Below, piece by piece: positions 28,094-37,108 of a stretch of DNA of 64,000 nt. Each line of letters starts with the position of its first letter. The stretch's first letter is position 1. The position numbers were made by a program, and so were the translations under genes. The DNA comes from DASSBR01 sp035688265 (GTDB taxonomy: Bacteria; Pseudomonadota; Gammaproteobacteria; Natronospirales; DASSBR01): NCBI GenBank assembly GCA_035688265.1, contig DASSNE010000052.1, forward strand, positions 1 through 64,000, given 5' to 3'. The notes below the pieces were generated by a model that was not told where the DNA came from, searched no databases, and was given only the letters and a program-made list of their open reading frames with translations.

Positions 28094-28863
28094 CATTCAT
28101 CCCGCTTCGCTTCCACCCAAAGCGCATCCATCGCCTCGAGACTCACGTCTTCCGGCCGCTCCCCTCGCGCCGCCAGTTCCGCTTCAATCGCCTCGAACCG
28201 GCGGATAAATTTACGGTTCGTACCGCGCAACGCCTGCTCGGGATCGACATCCAGGTGCCGGGCCAGATTGGCCACCGCGAACAACACGTCGCCCAGTTCA
28301 TCTTCAATCCGCGCCTTCGCCGCGTCCTGCTCGATTTCCGCTTTGACTTCGTCCAGCTCTTCGTGAATCTTTGCCAGCACCGGCTCGATCGCGTCCCAGT
28401 CAAAGCCGACGCGCGACGCACGCTTTTGCAATTTCACGGCACGCGTCAACGCCGGCAGCGTCGCTGCAACACCCGCCAGCACCCCCGCTTCGCCCCGCTC
28501 CGCGGCCTTCTGATCTTCCCACGCACGTGTCTGTTCTGCGGCGTTATCGATTTGCTTGTCGCCAAATACATGCGGATGCCGCTTGATCAGCTTGTCGCAC
28601 AGCCCGCCGGCGACCGCATCGAAATCGAACAGCCCGGCCTCCTCCGCCATCCGCGCGTGGAAAACGACCTGCAACAGCAGGTCGCCCAATTCATCCTTGA
28701 GCGCCGCCGGGTCGTCCTGCTCGGCGGCCTCGGCGACTTCGTAGGCTTCCTCGATCGTATACGGCGCGATGCTGCGAAAGGTCTGTTCGCGATCCCACGG
28801 GCAGCCGGTTTCCCGGTCGCGCAGCGCGGCCATGATTGTCAGCAGCCGCTGTAAGTCCGTCAC
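28093..28863 (-). CDS. mazG: Nucleoside triphosphate pyrophosphohydrolase MazG
   Basis: MazG hydrolyses NTPs to NMP and pyrophosphate, clearing aberrant nucleotides and tuning (p)ppGpp responses. The 256-residue protein has tandem MazG domains. The N-terminal one contains GCPWDREQTFRSIAPYTIEE, then the metal-binding LKDELGDLLLQVVFHARMAEE. The C-terminal one contains EELDEVKAEI and IEDELGDVLFAVANLARHL. The start is the GTG at 28863, which overlaps the nudix stop as GTGA. Longer upstream readings would run into the nudix gene. It is the last gene of a channel-fumC-nudix-mazG run. Confidence 0.95.
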   Translation of the reverse strand: MTDLQRLLTIMAALRDRETGCPWDREQTFRSIAPYTIEEAYEVAEAAEQDDPAALKDELGDLLLQVVFHARMAEEAGLFDFDAVAGGLCDKLIKRHPHVFGDKQIDNAAEQTRAWEDQKAAERGEAGVLAGVAATLPALTRAVKLQKRASRVGFDWDAIEPVLAKIHEELDEVKAEIEQDAAKARIEDELGDVLFAVANLARHLDVDPEQALRGTNRKFIRRFEAIEAELAARGERPEDVSLEAMDALWVEAKRDE

Positions 28864-29504
28864 GCGAGCAACCCGCAGAACTTCTGCAAGATGGCCGCGG
28901 TGGCGCCCCAGATGACTTCGCCTTCGTAGTTGACGACGTAGTAGGCGACGCGGTGGCCGTTCAAATCCTTCTCCCGCCGCTCGAAAGTCGACGCACACAG
29001 CAGGTAATCGAGCGGCACTTCGAAGGCGGCGGCAACTTCGTGCGGGTCCGGCCTGAGCGGGCCGGGCTCGACCAGCCCCACCACCGGCGTAATGACGAAG
29101 TCTGTGATGGTTCGGTACGGCGCCAGGAAGCCGATGGGTTCGATGCGTTCGGCAGGTATTCCCAACTCCTCGTTCGACTCGCGCAGCGCGGTGGCGACTG
29201 CGTCCGCGTCTTCCGGCTCGGCGCTGCCGCCCGGAAAACTCACCTGGCCCGGATGATCCGGCAGGTGCTCCGTTCGGCGCGTCAGCAACACGGTCGGCAC
29301 AGGCTCCCGCCGCACCAGCGGTACGAGCACGGCGGCGATGCGAGGCTCGCCTGTGCCCGCCGATTCAAACTCGGGGGGCAGATCGCGGTAGGCGCCGCCA
29401 TAGCCGATGATCGTCGGATCGGGCGGCGGGCGGGTATCCTTCAGACGCGCACGCAGTTTGTTAATGTAAGACGAAGTTATGTGTTGTCTATCAATAAATT
29501 GCAT
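28860..29504 (-). CDS. Nudix hydrolase, CoA pyrophosphatase type (NudL/YeaB-like)
   Basis: The 214-residue protein contains a complete Nudix box, GX5EX7REUXEEXGU, beginning GGSAEPEDADAV and continuing LRESNEELGI. The preceding phrase LPDHPGQVSFPGG and following FLAPYRTITDFVITPVVG are typical of the NudL/YeaB group, which cleaves coenzyme A and related compounds. It begins 48 bases after fumC and is coupled to mazG by a GTGA overlap, giving a two-gene nucleotide housecleaning pair. Substrate assignment is by family. Confidence 0.9.
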   Translation of the reverse strand: MQFIDRQHITSSYINKLRARLKDTRPPPDPTIIGYGGAYRDLPPEFESAGTGEPRIAAVLVPLVRREPVPTVLLTRRTEHLPDHPGQVSFPGGSAEPEDADAVATALRESNEELGIPAERIEPIGFLAPYRTITDFVITPVVGLVEPGPLRPDPHEVAAAFEVPLDYLLCASTFERREKDLNGHRVAYYVVNYEGEVIWGATAAILQKFCGLLA

Positions 29505-29526
29505 CGAACAATTAAAGTGACTTCTA

Positions 29527-29548
29527 TGTAGGAGCGGTCGCTCCTACA
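29527..29548. repeat. Perfect REP palindrome between fumC and the nudix gene
   Basis: TGTAGGAGCG (29527-29536) and CGCTCCTACA (29539-29548) form a perfect 10-base inverted repeat around GT. The same TGTAGGAGCG head recurs at 35176. No T-run follows on the transcribed strand, so it looks like a REP element more than a terminator. Confidence 0.8.
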
Positions 29549-29552
29549 ATCG

Positions 29553-30941
29553 CTAGCCTTTGATGCCGCCTCGCGTCAGGTCCAGCGGATCCAGCAGCCG
29601 GGCCAGTTCGTCCTCACCGAGATCAGTCATTTCAGCCGCGACCTCGCGCACCGGCCGCCCTTCCTTCGCCGCGCGCTTCGCGATCTTCGCGCCCAATTCA
29701 TAGCCGATGACCGGGTTCAACGCTGTGACCAGGATCGGGTTTTTCTCCAGCGCGGCGTTGATCCGCTCGCGGTTGACGGTAAAGCCTTCAATCGCCTTGT
29801 CGGCGAGCATGCGCGAACCGCTGGCAAGGATACGAATGCTCTGTAGCAAATTGTATGCGACCACCGGCAGCATGACATTGAGCTGGAAGTTGCCGGCCTG
29901 CCCGGAAATGGTGATCGTCGTGTCGTTGCCGATCACCTGCGCGGCGAGCATCGCAACGGATTCGCCGATTACCGGGTTGACCTTGCCCGGCATGATGCTG
30001 CTGCCCGGCTGCAGTTCCGGCAGTGCAATTTCCGCAATGCCTGCCAGCGGGCCGGAATTCATCCAGCGCAGATCATTCGCGATCTTCATCAGGCTGACGG
30101 CAAGCACCTTCAGCTGGCCGGACACCTCCACCGCGGCGTCCTGCGAGCTGAGCGACTCGAAATAGTTGTCGCTGGTCTTGAAATCGACGCCGGTACGCTC
30201 GGCGAGTTTCGCCGCGAACCGGCTGCCGAATTCCGGATGCGCATTAATGCCGGTCCCGACGGCGGTGCCACCCAGCGGCAGCGCATGCAGCCGCGGACCG
30301 CAAGCGTCGAGCCGCGCGATGCCGTTACGAATCTGTTTTGCCCAGCCGCTGATTTCCTGGCCGAACGTCACCGGCATCGCATCCATCAAATGCGTGCGAC
30401 CGGTCTTGACGACATCCTTCAATTCCTCCGAGCGCGATTCCATCGTCTGCGCGAGATGCTCCAGCGCCGGCTTCAGCGCCTCGTGAATCTCCAGCGACGC
30501 GCTCAAATGAATCGATGTCGGAATCACGTCATTGCTGCTTTGCGACATGTTGACGTGATCGTTCGGATGCACCTGCACATTGCCGTCGCGGCTCGCGAGA
30601 TGCGCGATCACCTCGTTGGCGTTCATGTTGGTGCTGGTGCCGGAGCCCGTCTGGAAGATGTCGATCGGGAAATGATCGTCGTATTCGCCGGCGGCGACCG
30701 CTTCGGCAGCTTTCTGGATCGCCTTCGCGCGCGGCTCATCGAGCAGGCCGAGTTCAAGATTGACAGCCGCGGCGGTGGATTTAATCAGCCCGAGCGCGCG
30801 AATCTGGGCGCGCGGCGCGCGCAGGTCACTGACCGGGAAATTCTCGACCGCACGCTGCGTTTGCGCGCCCCACAGGGCGTCGGCGGGGACTTTGAGTTCG
30901 CCCATACTGTCATGCTCGGTGCGGTATTTGTTGTCCGCCAT
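29553..30941 (-). CDS. fumC: Class II fumarate hydratase FumC
   Basis: FumC interconverts fumarate and malate in the TCA cycle without an iron-sulfur cluster. The 462-residue protein shows the superfamily signature GSSIMPGKVNPVIGES, plus substrate-site segments QTGSGTSTNMNANEV, VHPNDHVNMSQSSND and GRTHLMDAMPVTFGQE. The start MADNKYRTEHDSMGE is the usual class II N terminus. It lies 15 bases after the K+ channel gene and is followed by a REP palindrome. Confidence 0.97.
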   Translation of the reverse strand: MADNKYRTEHDSMGELKVPADALWGAQTQRAVENFPVSDLRAPRAQIRALGLIKSTAAAVNLELGLLDEPRAKAIQKAAEAVAAGEYDDHFPIDIFQTGSGTSTNMNANEVIAHLASRDGNVQVHPNDHVNMSQSSNDVIPTSIHLSASLEIHEALKPALEHLAQTMESRSEELKDVVKTGRTHLMDAMPVTFGQEISGWAKQIRNGIARLDACGPRLHALPLGGTAVGTGINAHPEFGSRFAAKLAERTGVDFKTSDNYFESLSSQDAAVEVSGQLKVLAVSLMKIANDLRWMNSGPLAGIAEIALPELQPGSSIMPGKVNPVIGESVAMLAAQVIGNDTTITISGQAGNFQLNVMLPVVAYNLLQSIRILASGSRMLADKAIEGFTVNRERINAALEKNPILVTALNPVIGYELGAKIAKRAAKEGRPVREVAAEMTDLGEDELARLLDPLDLTRGGIKG

Positions 30942-30956
30942 TGGTTCCTCCGTAGT

Positions 30957-32105
30957 TTACGCTTCGCCGCGCGTTAAAAGATCGTTGAATTCGTCCGGCA
31001 GGCTCTGCCCCTCGATCAGGTTCGCCAGCAGCCGGCTGCCTACTTCGGTGGGCGCGAACACCATGTCGGCGCGCGCCAACTTGAGCCGCCGGATCGCCCG
31101 CCGCGAACTGGCAATCACCAGCACTTTCAATTCCGGCTTGATGTCCTTGGCCGCCAGCGAAATAAACGCGTTTTCGCCGTCGTCCTCTTCCGCCGCAATC
31201 AACATGCGCGCCTTGGCGATACCGGCATTGGTCAGACACTTGTCATCGCTCGCATCGCCATACACCACCGGCTGATCCGGCAGCGGCGGTGTTTCGCCCT
31301 CCGCCACCAGTTGCACGAACTCGATGCCGCGATCGACCAGCTCATGCGCGGTATTGCTGGCGATAACGCCATCGCCTACCAGAATGATGTGATCCTTGTG
31401 CATGCGCCGTTCTCCTCCAGGGGTGAATATCCGGCTCAGGCGATTGGCGAGCGCCGGTCCCGCCACGGACACCACCGCGGTCGCGAACACGCTCAGGCCG
31501 ATCAGCCACACCGTGATCATGAAACCCTGTGCCAGCGGCGTGACCGGGTGGTAGTCGCCGTAACCGGTGGTCGACAGCGTCTCGACCAGGAAGTACAACG
31601 CCGTCAGCAGGCTCTTGATCGGCGGATCGAACTGGTGGCCGAGAAGGTAAATGCCGAATGTGCCGTAGGCCGCCACCGCGACCACGCTCACCACCGACAC
31701 CAGGCTGTTGCCGAACAGCGTGCGCCGCCAGAAATGGCGCTGCAGTGCGATCAACAGCAGCAGCACCACGATCGGGATAATCAGCGCGCCGCCAAAATGA
31801 TTCTGGCCGACATTGACGCCGATCGTGATCAGCAGCAACAGAATCGAAAAACTCCACGCGACCCGCACGCGCCACAACAGCCCGATACCGCTGAAAACCA
31901 GCCCCGCGCCGAGAATGATCTGCGCGGCGCTGCCAAGCGCGCCGAACGACACTTGCTGACCGAACCGCTCGATGCTGCCGAAGCTGCCCGCCTGGAAGCC
32001 CATCAAGACGTTGATCAGCCCGGCGGCGATCAGCACCAGGGCCAGCGGCAGCTGCGGCCAGATGGATCGCCAGACGCGCACGAGCGCGCGATCCGCGCGC
32101 GGCAT
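30957..32105 (-). CDS. Potassium channel with TrkA-N (RCK) regulatory domain
   Basis: The 382-residue protein has several N-terminal hydrophobic helices (about 17-145), then a pore loop with the K+ selectivity filter STTGYGDYHPVT (about 180-191) between two membrane helices. A cytoplasmic TrkA-N domain follows from about 240 (IILVGDGVIASNTAHELV) to the C terminus. This resembles E. coli Kch-type ion channels with extra membrane helices, but it lacks an obvious arginine-rich voltage sensor. It precedes fumC by 15 bases and is divergent from purB. Confidence 0.9.
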   Translation of the reverse strand: MPRADRALVRVWRSIWPQLPLALVLIAAGLINVLMGFQAGSFGSIERFGQQVSFGALGSAAQIILGAGLVFSGIGLLWRVRVAWSFSILLLLITIGVNVGQNHFGGALIIPIVVLLLLIALQRHFWRRTLFGNSLVSVVSVVAVAAYGTFGIYLLGHQFDPPIKSLLTALYFLVETLSTTGYGDYHPVTPLAQGFMITVWLIGLSVFATAVVSVAGPALANRLSRIFTPGGERRMHKDHIILVGDGVIASNTAHELVDRGIEFVQLVAEGETPPLPDQPVVYGDASDDKCLTNAGIAKARMLIAAEEDDGENAFISLAAKDIKPELKVLVIASSRRAIRRLKLARADMVFAPTEVGSRLLANLIEGQSLPDEFNDLLTRGEA

Positions 32106-32191
32106 CAGGGCAATGTCGACATGGGCAGCATGAACGGAATTATACAGATTGCGGTAAACTACGCGGCTTTCCGCAGCCCACTTCTTACGTT

Positions 32192-33568
32192 ATGGACGCA
32201 CTCGAAGCCCTGTCGCCGCTGGACGGCCGCTATGCCGGGAAAGTCGCCCCGCTGCGCGCGTTGTGCAGCGAGTACGGCCTGATTCGCCAGCGCGTGCTGG
32301 TCGAAGTGCGCTGGCTGCTGGCGCTCGGCGATACGCCGGAAATTCGCGAAGTGCCGCCGTTCTCCGACCGGGCGCGGGCGCGCCTTGAAGCGGTCATCGA
32401 TACCTTCAATGTCACCCAGGCCCAGGCGGTCAAGGCAATCGAGGCGACGACGAATCACGACGTCAAGGCGGTCGAATATTATCTGAAGCAAACTCTCAAG
32501 GATGATCCTGAACTGGATGTTTTACTTGAGTTTTTGCACTTCGCCTGCACCTCGGAAGATATCAATAACCTGTCGTACGCGCTGATACTGAAAGCGGCAC
32601 GCGACGACTGCCTGCTGCCGCTGCTGGACGAAGTGCTGGCCGCTCTGGCGGCGCTGGCCGCGCGCTACGCGGACGTGCCGATGCTGTCGCGCACCCACGG
32701 CCAGTCGGCCAGCCCGACCACGCTGGGCAAGGAGATCGCCAACGTCGGCTACCGCCTGGCGCGCCAGCGCGATGAATTCGCGAACGTGGCACTGCTCGGC
32801 AAGATCAACGGCGCGGTCGGCAACTTCAACGCGCACCTGGTCGCGTACCCCGACGTGGACTGGCCGGCGATGGCAGAGCGCTTCGTCACCGGCCTCGGCC
32901 TGACCTGGAACCCCTACACCACGCAGATCGAGCCGCACGATTGCGTGGCGGAATACTTTCACGCCCTCGCCCGCATCAACACGATCCTGATCGATCTCAG
33001 CCGCGACATCTGGGGCTACGTCTCGCTCGGCTATTTCAAGCAGAAGCCGGTCGCCGGCGAAGTCGGCTCGTCGACAATGCCGCACAAGATCAACCCGATC
33101 GACTTCGAAAATGCGGAAGGCAACCTGGGCGTCGCCAACGCGCTGTTGACGCACATGGCCGGCAAGCTGCCGATCTCGCGCTGGCAGCGCGACCTGACGG
33201 ATTCAACAGTCTTGCGCAACATCGGCTCGGCGCTCGGCTACGGCGTGATCGCGTACCGCGCGTTGCTCAAGGGCCTGGGCAAGCTGGAGGCGAATGCAGA
33301 CAAGCTGGCCGCCGATCTCGACAATCACTGGGAAGTGCTGGCCGAGCCGGTACAGACGGTAATGCGCCGCTATGGCGTGCCGGAGCCGTACGAAAAGCTC
33401 AAGGAGCTGACCCGCGGCCGCCAGATAGATCGCGAATCACTGCATGAATTCGTGCGCGACCTGGAAATTCCGGATGAGGCGAAGCAAAGGCTGTTGTCCC
33501 TGACGCCAGCATCATACATTGGCAACGCAGCCGAATTCGCCCGCAACTGGTCCGAAGGAAAGGGATAG
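32192..33568 (+). CDS. purB: Adenylosuccinate lyase PurB
   Basis: PurB catalyses two beta-eliminations in purine synthesis, releasing fumarate from SAICAR and from adenylosuccinate. The 458-residue protein begins MDALEALSPLDGRYAGK and carries the superfamily signature SSTMPHKINPIDFENAEGN, plus the HFACTSEDINN and RTHGQSASPTTLGKE active-site segments. It matches the E. coli type length (456). The gene leads a plus-strand run purB-roxA-GNAT-mnmA, a neighbourhood similar to that around purB and mnmA in other gammaproteobacteria. Confidence 0.97.
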   Translation: MDALEALSPLDGRYAGKVAPLRALCSEYGLIRQRVLVEVRWLLALGDTPEIREVPPFSDRARARLEAVIDTFNVTQAQAVKAIEATTNHDVKAVEYYLKQTLKDDPELDVLLEFLHFACTSEDINNLSYALILKAARDDCLLPLLDEVLAALAALAARYADVPMLSRTHGQSASPTTLGKEIANVGYRLARQRDEFANVALLGKINGAVGNFNAHLVAYPDVDWPAMAERFVTGLGLTWNPYTTQIEPHDCVAEYFHALARINTILIDLSRDIWGYVSLGYFKQKPVAGEVGSSTMPHKINPIDFENAEGNLGVANALLTHMAGKLPISRWQRDLTDSTVLRNIGSALGYGVIAYRALLKGLGKLEANADKLAADLDNHWEVLAEPVQTVMRRYGVPEPYEKLKELTRGRQIDRESLHEFVRDLEIPDEAKQRLLSLTPASYIGNAAEFARNWSEGKG

Positions 33569-33589
33569 GCCACTTATCCCCTCTCCCCA

Positions 33590-34750
33590 ATGAACCTACC
33601 CAACCTCACACCTCAACAATTCCTCGACAAGCACTGGCAAAAGCATCTTTTGCTAATCCGTCAGGCATTCGAAAACTTCACGCCCCCACTAGACCCGGAC
33701 GAGCTGGCAGGCCTGGCCTGCGAAGAAGAAGTAGAATCGCGCCTGGTAATCCAGCATCCCGACGCATCACCGGAATGGACAGTTCGCCAAGGCCCATTCA
33801 CGGCCAAAGATTTCGCCGAACTACCCCCGACACACTGGACGTTACTGGTCCAGGACGTAGACAAGCACGTCCCGGAATGCGCCGGGTTGCTGGATCATTT
33901 CCGCTTCCTGCCCGACTGGCGCATCGACGACCTGATGATCAGCTATGCCGCTCCTTCCGGTTCAGTCGGCCCCCACATCGACGCATACGATGTCTTCCTC
34001 CTTCAGGGCCTCGGCGAACGTCACTGGCAACTTGATCCAATCCCAGAATCGACCGCAGAAGTTCCCGATATCGGTTTGAAATTACTTGATAATTTTACCT
34101 CGAAAGAGGATTACATTCTGTCGCCAGGCGACATGCTCTATCTCCCACCGGGCGTCGCCCATCACGGCGTCGCACAAAACGATTGCATGACGCTGTCGAT
34201 CGGTTTTCGCGCACCCTCGCACGCTGAGATGCTGGCCGACTTCGCCGGCTGGCTGGCGGCCAAGGCGGATCCCGAAGCACGCTACGAGGACCCGGATCTG
34301 ACGATAGAGGAAGCCGAGGGCGGCCAAATATCCAACCACGCCCGCGATACAATCCGCACCACGCTACGCAGTTACATGCAGCTCGACGACGCGGAAATGG
34401 ATCGCTGGTTCGGCTGCTTCATCACCGAGCCGAAACCGTGGCTGGTAACGCCGCCGGCAGAGCAACCAGTCGAGCCGGCCGAACTGATCGCAGCTTTACG
34501 CGCCGGCCGCACGCTTCACCGCTCGCCCTGCGCCCGGATCCATTACATCCCGAAGGCCAACGGAGCGCTGTTATTCTGCGACGGCGAGGCTTTCGAGATT
34601 GATAATGTGGCGGCTCCACCCGCGCCGGTGCTGGCGCGGCAACGCCAGTTGAAGGCGTCCGACCTGGGCAGCGCGCTCGCCAATGACCGGTTCGCCTCCC
34701 TGCTCACTGATTTTTACAACCGCGGCAAGTATTATTTCGACGATGAATAA
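33590..34750 (+). CDS. roxA: Ribosomal protein uL16 arginine hydroxylase (RoxA/YcfD, JmjC type)
   Basis: RoxA is a 2-oxoglutarate/Fe(II) oxygenase that hydroxylates an arginine of ribosomal protein L16. The 386-residue protein has an N-terminal JmjC cupin with the iron ligands His129 and Asp131 (GPHIDAYDVFLLQG) and His191 in YLPPGVAHHGVA, then the C-terminal winged-helix-like dimer domain. Length agrees with E. coli YcfD (373). It begins 21 bases after purB; in E. coli the ycfD, purB and mnmA genes are also near neighbours. The stop is overlapped by the GNAT gene by 8 bases. Confidence 0.93.
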   Translation: MNLPNLTPQQFLDKHWQKHLLLIRQAFENFTPPLDPDELAGLACEEEVESRLVIQHPDASPEWTVRQGPFTAKDFAELPPTHWTLLVQDVDKHVPECAGLLDHFRFLPDWRIDDLMISYAAPSGSVGPHIDAYDVFLLQGLGERHWQLDPIPESTAEVPDIGLKLLDNFTSKEDYILSPGDMLYLPPGVAHHGVAQNDCMTLSIGFRAPSHAEMLADFAGWLAAKADPEARYEDPDLTIEEAEGGQISNHARDTIRTTLRSYMQLDDAEMDRWFGCFITEPKPWLVTPPAEQPVEPAELIAALRAGRTLHRSPCARIHYIPKANGALLFCDGEAFEIDNVAAPPAPVLARQRQLKASDLGSALANDRFASLLTDFYNRGKYYFDDE

Positions 34751-35180
34751 CTCAACTTTCACCGTCCGCGAAGCCACCTGGGCCGAAGATTCGGCAGCGC
34801 TACGTGCCATCCGCCAGCGAGTCTTCGTCGAGGAGCAAAACGTTCCACCCGAACTGGAATGGGACGAGACGGACGCCCAATGCCTGCACGCACTCGCGAT
34901 CGACCCAACTGGCAACGCGATAGGCTGCGGCAGGCTGCTGGACGGCGGCAAAATCGGCCGCATGGCCGTGTTACCCGAATGGCGCGACCGTGGCGTCGGC
35001 AGCGCCCTGCTCCGATTCCTGATCGACATCGCCCAAAGCCGAGGCTGCACCGAGTGCCGCCTCGACGCCCAGATCCGCGCGATGGGTTTCTATCACCGCC
35101 ACGGGTTCACGGCCGAAGGCGAAGAATTCCTCGATGCCAACATCCCACACCGCCACATGCGCCTGACACTCCCCATGTAG
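34743..35180 (+). CDS. GNAT-family N-acetyltransferase
   Basis: The 145-residue protein is an ElaA/YjcF-like GNAT. It shows ALRAIRQRVFVEEQNVPPELEWDE, then the acetyl-CoA loop IGRMAVLPEWRDRGVGSALL (motif A, R/Q-x-x-G-x-G/A) and GFYHRHGFTAEGEEFLD. The start ATG at 34743 overlaps the roxA stop by 8 bases, implying coupling. The stop codon TAG is part of the following REP element (TGTAG). The substrate is unknown; the operon position next to purB, roxA and mnmA suggests only a housekeeping role. Confidence 0.88.
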   Translation: MNNSTFTVREATWAEDSAALRAIRQRVFVEEQNVPPELEWDETDAQCLHALAIDPTGNAIGCGRLLDGGKIGRMAVLPEWRDRGVGSALLRFLIDIAQSRGCTECRLDAQIRAMGFYHRHGFTAEGEEFLDANIPHRHMRLTLPM

Positions 35181-35233
35181 GAGCGAGCGCCGCTCGCGAT
35201 TCAATGCAATCGCGGCCAGCGGCCGCTTCTACA
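35176..35233. repeat. REP-like inverted element between the GNAT gene and mnmA
   Basis: The unit opens TGTAGGAGCGAGCG and closes CCGCTTCTACA, its inverse with few mismatches. Inner copies GCGATT and AATCGC pair as well. Its head matches the palindrome at 29527. The first four bases overlap and supply the stop codon of the GNAT gene. Confidence 0.8.
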
Positions 35234-35259
35234 CCCTGTCCGTTAGTTAAAATGTCACC

Positions 35260-36390
35260 GTGAAAACCAATGCCACACAACGCGTAATCGTAGGCCTGTC
35301 CGGCGGCGTAGACTCAGCCGTAGCCGCCCTGCTCCTCGTCGAACAGGGCTATCGCGTCGAAGGCCTGTTCATGGACAATTGGGATGACGACGACGGCTAC
35401 TGCACCGCTGCGGAGGACTTCCAGGACGCCCGCCAGGTCGCCGAACAGCTTGGCATCCCGCTACACAAGGCGGATTTCGCCGCCGAATACCGCGAGCGCG
35501 TATTCAGCCATTTCCTGGATGCCTACAAGGCCGGCCTGACACCGAACCCGGACGTACTCTGCAACAGCGAGATCAAGTTCAAGGCGTTCCTCGACTACGC
35601 CGAGCGCCTCGGCGCAGACCGCATCGCGACCGGCCATTACGCGCGAGTGCGCCAAACCGATAACGGGGTCGAACTGCTACGCGGCCTCGACACCGGCAAG
35701 GACCAAAGCTATTTCCTGCACGCCGTCGATCCGGCCGCGCTGGCCAAGGCACTCTTTCCAGTCGGCGAACTGCAAAAGAGCGAAGTTCGCGCCAAAGCCC
35801 GCGCAGCCGGCTTCGACAACTTCGACAAGAAGGACAGCACCGGCATCTGCTTCATCGGCGAGCGCCGTTTCCGCGAGTTTCTGCAGCGCTTCCTGCCGAC
35901 CGAGCCGGGCGACATGGTGACGCCCGAAGGCCAGATCATCGGCCGCCACACGGGCCTCGCCTTCTACACGCTGGGCCAGCGCCAGGGGCTCGGCATCGGC
36001 GGCATTCAGGGTGCACCGGATGCTCCGTGGTACGTGGTCGCAAAGGATCTTGAGCACAACCGGCTCGTGGTCGCGCAGGGGCATGATCATCCGCTGCTGT
36101 TTTCAGACGGGCTCATGGCGCGCCGGTTGCACTGGCTCGCGGGCAAGCCGGCTGCCCACTTCACCTGCACGGCGAAAATTCGATATCGGCAGCAGGATCA
36201 GGCCTCCACAGTGGAGTTGGAGAGCGACGCAGTGCGAGTATCGTTCAAGCAGCCACAGCGCGCGGTGACGCCGGGGCAGTACTGCGTGTTTTACGATGGC
36301 GAAATTTGCCTTGGTGGCGGTGTTATCGAAGGCGCAATGTTGCTTCCACACAAATCTCGCCCTCCGTCCAAAGCCGCAATCTCGGGCTGA
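35260..36390 (+). CDS. mnmA: tRNA-specific 2-thiouridylase MnmA
   Basis: MnmA inserts sulfur at C2 of the wobble uridine of tRNA-Lys, Glu and Gln, using ATP and a persulfide. The 376-residue protein starts at a GTG (35260). The PP-loop SGGVDS is at 14-19. The two catalytic cysteines are in PDVLCNSEIKF and STGICFIGE. The phrase GLGIGGIQGAPDAPWYVVAKD belongs to the central domain and the C-terminal beta-barrel ends near CLGGGVIEGA. It looks intact. A second, broken copy of its 5' tip and 3' third lies at 37138-37575, beyond a toxin-antitoxin pair. Confidence 0.96.
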   Translation: MKTNATQRVIVGLSGGVDSAVAALLLVEQGYRVEGLFMDNWDDDDGYCTAAEDFQDARQVAEQLGIPLHKADFAAEYRERVFSHFLDAYKAGLTPNPDVLCNSEIKFKAFLDYAERLGADRIATGHYARVRQTDNGVELLRGLDTGKDQSYFLHAVDPAALAKALFPVGELQKSEVRAKARAAGFDNFDKKDSTGICFIGERRFREFLQRFLPTEPGDMVTPEGQIIGRHTGLAFYTLGQRQGLGIGGIQGAPDAPWYVVAKDLEHNRLVVAQGHDHPLLFSDGLMARRLHWLAGKPAAHFTCTAKIRYRQQDQASTVELESDAVRVSFKQPQRAVTPGQYCVFYDGEICLGGGVIEGAMLLPHKSRPPSKAAISG

Positions 36391-36420
36391 GACTCATTAC
36401 CGCGCATCGCCCACGATAGA

Positions 36421-36451
36421 TGGTATATACACCATATCTATATGGTATGAT
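36421..36451 (+). promoter_or_regulatory. Overlapping palindromes and extended -10 promoter of the TumE/TumA-like pair
   Basis: TGGTATATACACCA (36421-36434) and CCATATCTATATGG (36432-36445) are two overlapping near-palindromes. They are followed by TGGTATGAT (36443-36451), which fits an extended -10 (TGN-TATGAT). No -35 is apparent. Transcription would start only a few bases before the GTG at 36462, so the first message may be almost leaderless. The palindromes are probable operators for the HTH antitoxin. Confidence 0.55.
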
Positions 36452-36461
36452 ACGCATATAA

Positions 36462-36749
36462 GTGAAGGCGAAACTGATCTATAACAGAAAGCGGCGCTAC
36501 CATGACGGGGCGATTCGGGAGATGGTGATCTGGCGTTTGCCGGCCGCGAACGCAGAGCGACCGCACGGGCTGAAGTATCGCCTTTTTTATGGCTATCCGG
36601 GCAAAGAGCGCCTGGTGTGCTATGACAATGAGCGCGGCAAGGGCGATCATCGCCATTTCCGCGGCACGGAAGGGCCGTACGAGTTTGAATCGGTCGAGCA
36701 GTTGATAAGGGATTTTCTGCAGGATGTCGAGGAGGTGCAACATGGCTAG
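36462..36749 (+). CDS. TumE-like toxin of a type II toxin-antitoxin pair (DUF6516)
   Basis: The 95-residue protein matches, from memory, the DUF6516/TumE toxin family. Its features are an N-terminal KAKLIYNRKRRYHDGAIREM, the phrase VIWRLPAAN, HGLKYRLFYGYPG, and the highly conserved YDNERGKGDHRH. The start is a GTG with no Shine-Dalgarno, in keeping with the nearly leaderless promoter. The next gene, encoding an HTH protein, starts inside its end. The mode of toxicity is not evident from the sequence. The pair lies between mnmA and a broken mnmA copy. Confidence 0.75.
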   Translation: MKAKLIYNRKRRYHDGAIREMVIWRLPAANAERPHGLKYRLFYGYPGKERLVCYDNERGKGDHRHFRGTEGPYEFESVEQLIRDFLQDVEEVQHG

Positions 36750-37098
36750 GAAACTGGTAATTCGAGTGGGCGGCGCCGATGATGACGGCGCGGCGTTCGT
36801 CCGCGCCTGGCACGCTGCCGAGCGCGGCGAGGACGTGGCGGATTTCTCGTTGACTTTCGAGTCCATGGCTGGCTTTACGAGCATGCTGACCGCGCGGCGC
36901 TGGGAGTTGCTGGAGGCGTTGCGTCAGCTTGGACCCTCCAGCGTTTATGCGCTGGCGAAACATCTCGATCGCAATTACAAGAACGTGCATGGCGACGTGA
37001 AGGCGCTAGAGGAAGTCGGGCTGATCTCGCGCACGATCGCCGACTACGTCGAGGTGACGTGGGATGAGATTGAGGCGCATTTAAGCTGGGCCGCTTGA
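36742..37098 (+). CDS. TumA-like winged-helix antitoxin (HVO_A0114-type DNA-binding protein)
   Basis: From the ATG at 36742 the protein is 118 residues, with GGAGG at 36731-36735 as its ribosome binding site. The C-terminal half is a winged-helix DNA-binding domain: FTSMLTARRWELLEALRQLGPSSVYALAKHLDR, then NYKNVHGDVKALEEVGLISR. The N-terminal half probably binds the toxin. It overlaps the toxin gene by 8 bases, and the palindromes upstream of the toxin are its likely operators. Assignment as antitoxin rests on this pairing. Confidence 0.75.
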   Translation: MARKLVIRVGGADDDGAAFVRAWHAAERGEDVADFSLTFESMAGFTSMLTARRWELLEALRQLGPSSVYALAKHLDRNYKNVHGDVKALEEVGLISRTIADYVEVTWDEIEAHLSWAA

Positions 37099-37108
37099 GC
37101 CGCGCCCC

